A DNA stretch of 7,156 bases, taken from NCBI GenBank assembly GCA_910578085.1, contig CAJTPM010000079.1:1-7156 (forward strand), given 5' to 3'. Positions 1 to 6,098 of the stretch are shown here, piece by piece; the stretch's first letter is position 1; every line of letters begins with the position of its first letter. The DNA is from an uncultured Lachnospiraceae bacterium (GTDB lineage: Bacteria > Bacillota > Clostridia > Lachnospirales > Lachnospiraceae). Below the pieces are notes generated by a model. It did no database searches. It saw only the letters and a program-made list of their open reading frames with translations, and was not told the origin of the DNA. The position numbers and the translations under genes were made by a program.

Positions 1-71
1 AACAGATCCGCAAGGGCGACTTCGCAGGTCCCTTCGAGAAGCTGAAAAACGCCTTCATGGGCGAAGACTGA
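1..71 (+). CDS. C-terminal end of an unidentified protein (partial)
   Basis: The frame beginning at base 3 is open from the left edge to a TGA at 69-71 and gives 22 residues ending in KLKNAFMGED. Most codons end in G or C, which fits real coding sequence, whereas the other two + frames give less plausible peptides. A strong intrinsic terminator starts 10 bases after the stop, which supports this being the true end of a transcribed gene. The tail is short, hydrophilic and mildly amphipathic (KLKNAF), with no recognisable family signature, so I assign no function. Confidence 0.6.
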   Translation, partial: QIRKGDFAGPFEKLKNAFMGED

Positions 72-81
72 CAGACTGAAC

Positions 82-131
82 AAGCCGGGTCTGACTGGTT
101 CCTGAACAGGAGCTGGCCGGACCCGGCTTTT
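82..131 (+). terminator. Intrinsic terminator of the left-edge gene
   Basis: A perfect 10-bp stem pairs AAGCCGGGTC (82-91) with GACCCGGCTT (120-129). A second small stem (TCCTG 100-104 with CAGGA 107-111) lies inside the loop, and a run of four T (128-131) follows. It separates the left-edge gene from the nuclease gene, which therefore needs its own promoter. Confidence 0.82.
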
Positions 132-177
132 CGTTGCGACAGCGGGAGGAAGTGAAGCAGATATCAATTCACAAATA

Positions 178-188
178 TATAATATAAT
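178..188 (+). promoter_or_regulatory. Possible -10 region for the nuclease gene
   Basis: Two overlapping perfect TATAAT hexamers occur at 178-183 and 183-188 in a very AT-rich stretch (about 162-210) after the upstream terminator. No good TTGACA-like -35 box lies 16-18 bases upstream, so this would be a weak or activator-dependent promoter. If the second hexamer is used, transcription would start near 195, almost exactly at the ATG of the small leader ORF at 196. The hexamers are seen; their use is inferred. Confidence 0.4.
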
Positions 189-195
189 AAAATAG

Positions 196-252
196 ATGGA
201 AATTAAAAAGCCTTTCCGTTATGCTGTTGGAGCAGCCGGAAAGGAGCTTTGA
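196..252 (+). CDS. Putative 18-codon leader peptide upstream of the nuclease gene
   Basis: ATG at 196 opens a frame encoding MEIKKPFRYAVGAAGKEL, ending at TGA 250-252. The stop shares its A with the nuclease ATG (TGATG), the same stop-start overlap used between the PTS and glucosidase genes downstream. No Shine-Dalgarno precedes it. If transcription starts from the TATAAT at 183-188, the ORF would be essentially leaderless. Ribosomes reading it would cross and open the hairpin that hides the nuclease SD, so it could act by translational coupling. It may be fortuitous: the peptide is short and resembles nothing I know. Confidence 0.3.
   Translation: MEIKKPFRYAVGAAGKEL
207..250 (+). promoter_or_regulatory. 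Hairpin that sequesters the nuclease Shine-Dalgarno
   Basis: CCTTTCCG (211-218) is the exact complement of CGGAAAGG (237-244). AAAG (207-210) can extend the stem with CTTT (247-250) past a two-base bulge, and an inner TGCT/AGCA stem (222-225, 231-234) closes a GTTGG loop. The right arm contains the GG of the AGGAG at 242-246, so the folded RNA would hide the ribosome site. There is no T run, so it is not a terminator. SD-masking hairpins are known in several transposase genes; a control role here is inference. Confidence 0.5.
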
Positions 253-1256
253 TGACAAAACGAACAACGGACATTGCCCTGGATCTCTCAGACAGCGAAA
301 GTCAGTCGCTTTATGACGATCACGCCAAACGTCTGCTGGAATACCGCTGGATCCTGGCAGCGTTTCTGAAGGAAGTGCTGCCGGAGGTGGCGGGATACAC
401 TGTGGCGCAGATCGTGGAGATGATCGATCCGGATATCCAGATCTCCACCACCAGACTGCATCCGGATCTGCGGGTCCGGGGACTGAACACGGAATACAAG
501 GATGTGCCGGATGAATATGAACAAGATGGAAAGAAGAAACGGAGCCGGCAGATCCGCTTCGACATTCTGTTCCGGCTGCGGCTGCCGTCAGGAATCAGAC
601 GGTTTCTGATCAACATCGAGATCCAGAAGGAGAAACCGGAGAAGTATGTGCTGCTGGACAGAGCCACAGCCTATGGAGCCCAGGAGATCACCAGCCAGCT
701 GAATGTGGAGTATCTGGAGGGCAGTTACAGCGATATGCTGCCGGTGTGCAGCATCTGGATCGTGGCCGGGCAGGAGGAAAATACCATCAGCATCTGGGAA
801 TTGACAGAAGAGACTGACGGGATCCGGGGGATGTGGGGAGAAGCGGACAAGCTGAGGCTGATGATCCTGGGATTCAACGAGAGATCCAGACACCAGGAAG
901 GGGAAAAACCGGTATGGAACCTGCTGAGAGGTTTATTTTCGACTACAATGAAGACAGAAGAAAAGCTGGCGATCCTGGAGAAATATGATGTGCCGGTGAT
1001 TGAAGATGTGGACAGGGAGGTAGAAGATATGTGCAATCTGGGACAGGGTGTCTATGAGCAGGGTCAGCGGCATGGAATCATGCTGGGTGAAAAGCGCGGA
1101 TACCGGAAGGGATACATGGCTGCTGAAGAGAATCTCGCAAAAAGAATGGATCGACTGAAACGGGAAATGGTTGATGCCGGCAGACAAATGGAGCTTCTGG
1201 ATGCAGTGGGCAACCCGGAGGCTATGGACCGCCTGTTTGAAGAATTTGGGCTTTAA
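252..1256 (+). CDS. PD-(D/E)XK nuclease-family protein (Rpn-like / 'putative transposase')
   Basis: This 334-residue protein belongs to the PD-(D/E)XK nuclease group often annotated as 'transposase' or Rpn recombination-promoting nuclease. The core shows in FDILFRLRLP followed by INIEIQ: Asp104, Glu123 and Gln125 form the D...ExQ metal site, with Gln in place of Lys, as is common in this family. A YGAQEI helix (141-146) and the SIWIVAG strand follow. The C-terminal part has five glycines exactly four residues apart (271, 275, 279, 283, 287) and a charged helix, the usual tail of the group. I chose ATG 252 because AGGAG (242-246) lies 5 bases upstream; the in-frame TTG at 249 is too close to the SD. 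It stands alone, with no terminal inverted repeats or partner gene. Related Rpn proteins are DNA endonucleases that stimulate recombination; this member's role, including any defence or housekeeping role, is unknown. Confidence 0.92.
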   Translation: MTKRTTDIALDLSDSESQSLYDDHAKRLLEYRWILAAFLKEVLPEVAGYTVAQIVEMIDPDIQISTTRLHPDLRVRGLNTEYKDVPDEYEQDGKKKRSRQIRFDILFRLRLPSGIRRFLINIEIQKEKPEKYVLLDRATAYGAQEITSQLNVEYLEGSYSDMLPVCSIWIVAGQEENTISIWELTEETDGIRGMWGEADKLRLMILGFNERSRHQEGEKPVWNLLRGLFSTTMKTEEKLAILEKYDVPVIEDVDREVEDMCNLGQGVYEQGQRHGIMLGEKRGYRKGYMAAEENLAKRMDRLKREMVDAGRQMELLDAVGNPEAMDRLFEEFGL

Positions 1257-1264
1257 GTCAATAA

Positions 1265-1615
1265 TCACAGCAGCGAGATAAACAAATGGAATGGATGGCT
1301 CCTGTGCGCAAACAGCGGCTGTCCCTCTTCGCTGTATCCTGATTTCTGCCTGAGGTAAGCCCGGACAGATTTGTCAAAGGCTCCATCCGGATTCATCAAG
1401 GACCCAGGACGAGTCAGCGGCGAACCGGCTGTGACACACAGATGCAGCCCCGCAGACAGTTCGGGATTCTGCTTCCACAGTTCTGCCGCATCCTCGACGT
1501 TGGGCATGTTCACCGTCAGCGGGGTGGAATTCAGCCGGAAGGCTGTGCCGGGAAAAGGTGAGGGGAACAGATGATGGGGATATGCAACCGCATTCAATTC
1601 CCGGTTGACACCTCC
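1265..1615 (-). pseudogene. chbG: Decayed N-terminal fragment of a ChbG/YdjC carbohydrate deacetylase
   Basis: On the minus strand, TVNMPN (about 1511-1494), GLHLCVTAGSPL and SLMNPDGAF match the early part of ChbG/YdjC deacetylases, usually written TxxVNMP...GvHLnLtxGkPl...SLvdxdGxF. These enzymes are about 250 residues and remove acetyl groups from chito-oligosaccharides. Only roughly the first third is present, and the frame ends at TGA 1267-1265 without the later HxH region. The N-terminal INADDFG metal motif is reduced to LNAVAYP, losing both metal-binding aspartates, while the His of GLHL remains. A good SD (GGAGGT, 1615-1610 on this strand) survives but no ATG follows at usual spacing. 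Family chbG genes often sit in chitobiose or cellobiose PTS operons, so this is probably a relic of an older sugar locus. It should be non-functional. Confidence 0.75.
1583..1596 (+). promoter_or_regulatory. Weak candidate catabolite-responsive element (cre)
   Basis: TGCAACCGCATTCA matches the CcpA site consensus TGWAANCGNTNWCA except at positions 3 and 10. It ends 8 bases before the bgl -35 box. Beta-glucoside operons of Bacillota are commonly under CcpA control, but their cre usually overlaps or follows the promoter. It also lies inside the chbG remnant, so it may be chance. Confidence 0.25.
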
Positions 1616-1633
1616 TGAACCTTGTGGTATTTT
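1605..1633 (+). promoter_or_regulatory. Promoter of the beta-glucoside operon
   Basis: A perfect -35 TTGACA (1605-1610), a 17-base spacer and a -10 TATTTT (1628-1633) place the expected start near 1640. That is just before the RAT site, as expected for a LicT/BglG-type leader. The -35 overlaps, on the other strand, the surviving SD of the chbG remnant. Confidence 0.8.
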
Positions 1634-1644
1634 TTGACTGGCTA

Positions 1645-1674
1645 AGGATTGTAACTGAACAGCAGGCAACACCT
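1645..1674 (+). promoter_or_regulatory. RAT (ribonucleic antiterminator) site bound by the BglG/LicT protein
   Basis: The leader contains AGGATTGTAACTG (1645-1657) and CAGGCAACACCT (1663-1674), a close match to the LicT RAT, whose known form has GGATTGTTACTG then GGCAGGCAAAACC. It folds as AGG (1645-1647) with CCT (1672-1674) and CTG (1655-1657) with CAG (1663-1665). Its 3' arm (about 1668-1673) is the same sequence that extends the base of the downstream terminator by pairing with 1729-1734. The two folds therefore exclude each other. Protein binding should stabilise this fold and let transcription proceed. Confidence 0.9.
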
Positions 1675-1741
1675 GAGCAGCATAAAAACAGAAATTTTGA
1701 GCAAGGAAATTCTGTTTTTATGCTGCCGGGTGTTTTTTTTT
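1668..1741 (+). terminator. Conditional leader terminator of the bgl operon
   Basis: A perfect 16-bp stem pairs CAGCATAAAAACAGAA (1678-1693) with TTCTGTTTTTATGCTG (1710-1725) around a 16-base loop. It is extended across an internal loop by AACACC (1668-1673) with GGTGTT (1729-1734), and followed by nine T (1733-1741). It lies 31 bases before the antiterminator gene and overlaps the RAT, so it should stop transcription unless the antiterminator is active. Confidence 0.93.
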
Positions 1742-1771
1742 GTGGCCTGAGAGAGGAGAGGGTGACCATGA

Positions 1772-2605
1772 ATGATTGTTAAAACAGTATTCAACAACAA
1801 CGCATTACTCGCTCTGGACGAAGATGGACAGGAAATGGTGCTTCTGGGAAAAGGAATCGCTTTTCAGAAAAAAGCCGGACAGACGGTGGATGAAGAACGG
1901 GTTGAGAAAAAATACCGGATCGATGCCGAAGATCTCAATGAGAAATTCCGCCGGATGTTCTCCGAAATCCCGGCAGCCAATCTGATTCTGGGGATGGAAA
2001 TTCTGGAGATGGCGGAAAAGGAACTGCATACCCGTCTGAACCGGGAAACCTACATTGGTCTGACGGATCACATCAGCTATGCAATCGAGAGATACAGCAA
2101 AGGTGAAAAAATCCGCAATGCACTTCTGTTTGAAACCAGGAAATTTTATCCGGATGAGTACAGAACAGCCAGAAAAGCACTGAAGATGATTCAGCATGAG
2201 ACCGGAATCCGGATGGAAGACGATGAAGCAGGCTTCATTGCCATGCATTTCGTCAACGGCATGCAGCAGGGGGAAGCCATGCAGCAGACCATGGCTGTCA
2301 CGAAAATGGTATCGGATATTCAGCACATCGTGGAATATCATTACCAGATCAAACTGGATGAGTCTTCTCTGAACTATATGCGGTTTGTCACCCATATTTC
2401 GTACTTTGCCCGCAGACTGCTGAACCGTGAACTGTCAGATGGGGATGATCCGGAACTGCTGGCACAGCTTTCAGCCCGGTATCCGCAGGCCTGGGCCTGT
2501 GTAAAGAAAATCGACCGCTATCTCCGGGAACTCCATGGGATTCCCCTCACCCAGGATGAGTACATTTATTTCATCCTTCACGTCAACCGGGTCTGCACCC
2601 GATAG
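1772..2605 (+). CDS. bglG: BglG/LicT-family transcriptional antiterminator
   Basis: This 277-residue protein, the same length as Bacillus LicT, binds the RAT in its own leader RNA and prevents termination. Residues 1-55 form the RNA-binding CAT domain (NNNALLALDEDGQEMVLLGKGIAFQKK). PRD1 spans about 65-170 and PRD2 about 171-277. The four phosphorylatable histidines are present at His100, His159 (PRD1), His208 and His270 (PRD2), almost the LicT positions, and the conserved Asp99 precedes His100. By family knowledge, the PTS permease inhibits through PRD1 when substrate is absent, and HPr activates through PRD2, linking the operon to inducer and carbon status. ATG 1772 gives the standard N terminus, with GAGAGGG (1756-1762) 9 bases upstream. 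An out-of-frame ATG at 1768 opens a four-codon ORF overlapping this start. The PTS permease gene follows after 57 bases with no second RAT or terminator. Confidence 0.97.
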   Translation: MIVKTVFNNNALLALDEDGQEMVLLGKGIAFQKKAGQTVDEERVEKKYRIDAEDLNEKFRRMFSEIPAANLILGMEILEMAEKELHTRLNRETYIGLTDHISYAIERYSKGEKIRNALLFETRKFYPDEYRTARKALKMIQHETGIRMEDDEAGFIAMHFVNGMQQGEAMQQTMAVTKMVSDIQHIVEYHYQIKLDESSLNYMRFVTHISYFARRLLNRELSDGDDPELLAQLSARYPQAWACVKKIDRYLRELHGIPLTQDEYIYFILHVNRVCTR

Positions 2606-2662
2606 AAAGCTGCTCAGTTTCAACCCTCAGCCGAAAACAGCCAGAAGAAAAGGAGCAGGATT

Positions 2663-4528
2663 ATGAAAAACTACAAAGCACTCGCTGAACAAATCGTCAA
2701 ACATGTCGGCGGATCGTCGAATATTCAGTCCGTCACCAACTGCATGACCCGCCTGCGGCTCGTGCTCAAGGATCCCGCCAAAGCAGATACAAAGGCACTG
2801 CAGGCTCTGGATGGTGTCCAGGGTGTCGTGGAAAAAGGCGGTCAGACCCAGATCGTGATTGGGACGGATGTAGCCAATGTCAAAAATGAAGTGGCAAAAC
2901 TTGGGAGCTTCGAAGAAGGAACCGCAGCTTCCGGCAAAAAGGAAAACTGGTTCAATGCCCTGGTAGGCACCATTACCGCAGTTTTCCAGCCCATCATTCC
3001 GGCCATCTGCGGATCAGGTATGATCAAAGCCGTGCTCGCAATCTGCACTGCCTGCGGATGGCTTGGGGCCGACTCCATGATTTACACGCTGCTTTCCATG
3101 TTCGCGGACAGCGTCTTCTACTTCATGCCGATTTATCTCGGATTCTCCATGGGCAAACGCCTGGGCCTGAACCCGTTTGTGGCGGCTTCCATCTGCGCCT
3201 GCCTGATTCATCCCACCTTTGTGACGCTTCAGGGCGCTGAGGATCCCATTCTGTTTTTCGCCATGGAGATCAAGAAAGTCAGCTATGCCTCCGCTGTGGT
3301 ACCGCCTCTGCTGATTGTCTGGTTCCTGAAATATGTGGACAAGCTTGCCAACAGAATCATGCCCAATGCCGTGAAGATCTTCATGGTGCCCCTGCTGGAC
3401 TTCCTGATTGTATGTCCGCTGGCACTGATCATCATCGGCCCGCTGGGATCTTTCCTGGGTGACGGTCTGTACTTCTTCTTCGACTTCCTGAACAACCAGG
3501 CAAGATGGGTGATCCCCATGCTCATGGGTGCCTTCTGTCCGCTGTTTGTCATGACCGGCATGCACTACTCTCTGATGCCCGTTCAGCTGGCTCAGTATGC
3601 TTCTCTGGGTTACGGAACCCTTCTGGGCCCGGGCATGCTGGCCAGCAACCTGGCCCAGGCCGGTGCATCCTTCGCAGTGGCACTGCGGACCAGAGACACA
3701 AAACTCCGGTCAACCGCTGTTTCTGCCGGTACAACGGCTCTGTTCGGGATTACGGAACCGGCTCTGTATGGTGTCACCCTGCCTCTGAAGACTCCGCTGT
3801 GGATGGTCATGATCGCCGGCGGCATTGCAGGACTGTGGGGCGGACTGACCAACATGCGCACCTATGCCTCTGCCACTGCCGGTGTGCTGGCACTGCCGGT
3901 TTATGCCGGTGGCGGACTGCAGAATGTCATCAATGCAGTGATCTGCATCGTGATTGCCTTTGCAGCCGGCTTTATCCTCACATTGATCTTCGGATTCCGG
4001 AAACAGGAAGACCAGCCTGAACCGGCAGCGGTCAGCGAAGAAACCCCTGAAAAAAAAGCAGAGCCGCTGAATGTCAGCTATGAAATTCTGTCCCCGCTGA
4101 AGGGGCACGTACTGCCGCTGACACAGGTTCCTGATGAGGTGTTCTCCCGGCGGATCATGGGAGCCGGTGCAGCCATTGACCCGCAGGAAGGAGAAATCAA
4201 AGCGCCCTTTGACGGTACCGTCACGGCGGTATTCCCCACAGGACACGCCATTGGCCTGACCAGCAATGATGGTGTGGAATGTCTCATTCACATCGGCATT
4301 GACACTGTGGAAATGGATGGAAAAGGGTTTGAAACACTGGTGAAGCAGGGACAGACGGTGAAAGCCGGAGATCTGCTCTCCCGGGTGGACCTGGATGCCA
4401 TCCGGAAAGCCGGCCATCCGGTCATCACACCAGTCATCATCACCAATTCTTCCAACTATGTGGATGTCATTGAGACCGGCAAGCCGGAAGTGCTGCATGG
4501 CGACCCGCTGATGAAGGTATTCCGCTGA
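2663..4528 (+). CDS. bglP: Beta-glucoside PTS permease, EIIBCA
   Basis: This 621-residue membrane protein imports a beta-glucoside and phosphorylates it on C6, receiving phosphate from HPr. The domain order is B-C-A as in BglF/BglP. EIIB (1-85) has the phosphorylated Cys27 in TNCMTRLR. EIIC (about 95-445) has multiple hydrophobic segments and the FGITEPALYG motif (361-370). A charged linker rich in Glu, Pro and Lys (446-470) leads to EIIA (about 472-621), with His528 in TGHAIGL and the phosphoryl-accepting His543 in HIGIDTVEMDGKGF. All three domains look complete. AAGGAG (2650-2655) sits 7 bases before the ATG. The stop overlaps the next start (TGATG). Substrate is likely an aryl-beta-glucoside such as salicin or arbutin, or cellobiose; the sequence alone does not choose. 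It should also phosphorylate the antiterminator and so act as the operon's sensor. Confidence 0.97.
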   Translation: MKNYKALAEQIVKHVGGSSNIQSVTNCMTRLRLVLKDPAKADTKALQALDGVQGVVEKGGQTQIVIGTDVANVKNEVAKLGSFEEGTAASGKKENWFNALVGTITAVFQPIIPAICGSGMIKAVLAICTACGWLGADSMIYTLLSMFADSVFYFMPIYLGFSMGKRLGLNPFVAASICACLIHPTFVTLQGAEDPILFFAMEIKKVSYASAVVPPLLIVWFLKYVDKLANRIMPNAVKIFMVPLLDFLIVCPLALIIIGPLGSFLGDGLYFFFDFLNNQARWVIPMLMGAFCPLFVMTGMHYSLMPVQLAQYASLGYGTLLGPGMLASNLAQAGASFAVALRTRDTKLRSTAVSAGTTALFGITEPALYGVTLPLKTPLWMVMIAGGIAGLWGGLTNMRTYASATAGVLALPVYAGGGLQNVINAVICIVIAFAAGFILTLIFGFRKQEDQPEPAAVSEETPEKKAEPLNVSYEILSPLKGHVLPLTQVPDEVFSRRIMGAGAAIDPQEGEIKAPFDGTVTAVFPTGHAIGLTSNDGVECLIHIGIDTVEMDGKGFETLVKQGQTVKAGDLLSRVDLDAIRKAGHPVITPVIITNSSNYVDVIETGKPEVLHGDPLMKVFR

Positions 4529-5976
4529 TGACTGACACAAAACCGGAAATCCGGTTTCCCGAAGAATTTCTCTTTGGGGGAGCCACGGCCGCCAATCAGT
4601 ATGAAGGGGCCTGGAATGTGGACGGAAAAGGTCCCAGCATTCAGGATGTGATGACCCATGGAATCACGAAAGCGCCGGATGAAACCGTGCAGTCAGCCAA
4701 TCTGAAGCTGGATGGAGTGGACGGCTACCATCATTTCCGGGAAGACATCGCTCTGATGGCGGAAATGGGATTTCAGGTGTACCGTTTCTCCGTTGCCTGG
4801 AGCCGTATTTTTCCCACAGGCATGGAAGAAGAACCCGGCGAACAAGGGCTGCTCTTCTATGACCAGGTGGTGAATGCCTGTCTAGAACATGGAATCGAGC
4901 CGATGATCACCATTTCCCACTATGAAACGCCTCTGGCTCTTTCCCGGACACTGGATGGATTCAGAAGCCGGGAGACGATAGAGCATTATGAACGGTTTGC
5001 CAGGACACTGATGGAACGCTGGAAAGGGAAAGTCCGCTGGTGGATCACCTTCAATGAGATCAACGCACTCTGGAATTTTCCGCTGATGGGCGCCGGAATC
5101 TGGACACGGAAGGACAAGCTTGCGCCGAAAGATTTCTGGCAGACTGCCCACCATGAACTGGTGGCAGCTTCCCGGGTGGTGAAACTCGCTCACGAAATCG
5201 ATCCGGAGAACAAAGTCGGCTGCATGATTCTGGGAATGGCAAACTATGCCAGAACCTGTCATCCTGCAGATGAAATCATGGCGATGAAAGAAGATGAGCG
5301 GGGGCTTTTCTTCTCAGATGTCATGCTCCGGGGTCATTATCCGGCGTATGCGCTGCGGAAGATGGAAAAAGAAGGGATCAGACTGGAGACACATCCTCAG
5401 GATTTTGAAGATCTGAAGACAACCCATGACTTCCTTTCCTTTTCCTATTACATGTCAAAAACGATTGCCCATGATCCGGAAAACTATCAGTTCAGTGCCG
5501 GCAATCTGGTAACCGGAACAGCCAATCCCTATCTGAAATGCAGCGAGTGGGGATGGCAGATTGATCCGGCGGGACTCCGCTGGCTTCTGAACAAGTACTG
5601 GAACCGGTACGAAAAGCCGCTGTTCATTGTGGAAAACGGACTGGGAGCCATGGACGAATACCAGAAGAAACCCGGTGTCCCGTATACAGTGGATGATCAG
5701 TACCGGATTGATTACATGAATGACCATCTGGTTCAGGTCTGGAAAGCCATGGATCTGGACGGGGTTCCGGTTCTCGGCTACACCTCCTGGGGATGTGTGG
5801 ATCTGATTTCCGCCTCGACTGCAGAGATGAAAAAACGATATGGATTCATCTATGTGAACCGGAATCAGGATGGAAGCGGCGATATGAGCCGTTCCCGGAA
5901 GAAGTCTTTCTTCTGGTACAGGGATGTAATTGCTTCCCGGGGCGCAAATCTGAAAGACAGAGAATCAGAAGAATAA
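4528..5976 (+). CDS. bglA: 6-phospho-beta-glucosidase, GH1 family
   Basis: This 482-residue cytoplasmic GH1 enzyme hydrolyses the 6-phospho-beta-glucoside delivered by the PTS to glucose-6-phosphate plus aglycone or glucose. The N-terminal FLFGGATAANQYEGAW is typical of the family. The acid/base is Glu177 in TFNEIN and the nucleophile Glu369 in FIVENGLG. The phosphate pocket is visible as Ser430, Lys436 and Tyr438 in SASTAEMKKRYGF. Ala429 stands where 6-phospho-beta-galactosidases have Trp, which argues for glucoside rather than galactoside. Length and motifs are complete. The start codon shares one base with the permease stop; GAAGG (4513-4517) 10 bases upstream lies within the permease gene, so translation is probably coupled. 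It is the last gene before the operon terminator. Confidence 0.97.
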   Translation: MTDTKPEIRFPEEFLFGGATAANQYEGAWNVDGKGPSIQDVMTHGITKAPDETVQSANLKLDGVDGYHHFREDIALMAEMGFQVYRFSVAWSRIFPTGMEEEPGEQGLLFYDQVVNACLEHGIEPMITISHYETPLALSRTLDGFRSRETIEHYERFARTLMERWKGKVRWWITFNEINALWNFPLMGAGIWTRKDKLAPKDFWQTAHHELVAASRVVKLAHEIDPENKVGCMILGMANYARTCHPADEIMAMKEDERGLFFSDVMLRGHYPAYALRKMEKEGIRLETHPQDFEDLKTTHDFLSFSYYMSKTIAHDPENYQFSAGNLVTGTANPYLKCSEWGWQIDPAGLRWLLNKYWNRYEKPLFIVENGLGAMDEYQKKPGVPYTVDDQYRIDYMNDHLVQVWKAMDLDGVPVLGYTSWGCVDLISASTAEMKKRYGFIYVNRNQDGSGDMSRSRKKSFFWYRDVIASRGANLKDRESEE

Positions 5977-6017
5977 CCGAAACAGAAAAGCAGGCCGGAT
6001 CAACCGCCTGCACGTCA

Positions 6018-6049
6018 AAAAGCCCGGGCCACGACTGGCCCGGGCTTTT
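6018..6049. terminator. Bidirectional terminator between bglA and the HAD gene
   Basis: A perfect 13-bp stem pairs AAAAGCCCGGGCC (6018-6030) with GGCCCGGGCTTTT (6037-6049) around the loop ACGACT. The A/T flanks give U-rich tails on both strands, so it can end the bgl operon from the left and the convergent HAD transcript from the right. A smaller hairpin (GCAGGC 5990-5995 with GCCTGC 6006-6011) precedes it on the bgl side. Confidence 0.93.
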
Positions 6050-6098
6050 GCGGTATTCTGCTTGCCCTGCAAATGCCTGCAGGCAGCAGCCGGGGGAC

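Noticed and set aside
249..251. TTG start for the nuclease gene
   Set aside because: It leaves only 2 bases to the AGGAG at 242-246, while ATG 252 has 5 bases and is the usual codon.
1265..1672. Minus-strand open frame of 135 codons read as an intact gene
   Set aside because: Only its middle matches ChbG; the metal-binding aspartates and most of the protein are missing, and its first ATG (1672) lies inside the bgl leader without an SD. It is better called a pseudogene.
3710..4540. Long open frame (276 codons) on the minus strand opposite bglP
   Set aside because: It lies fully antisense to the clearly coding EIIC/EIIA region, has no SD, and its His/Cys/Arg-rich sequence resembles no family. 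It is a by-product of codon bias.
6074..6085. Perfect 12-bp palindrome TGCCTGCAGGCA between the terminator and the HAD stop
   Set aside because: It is short, has no loop suitable for an RNA hairpin, is not repeated in full elsewhere in the window, and GCAGG/CCTGC words are common here.
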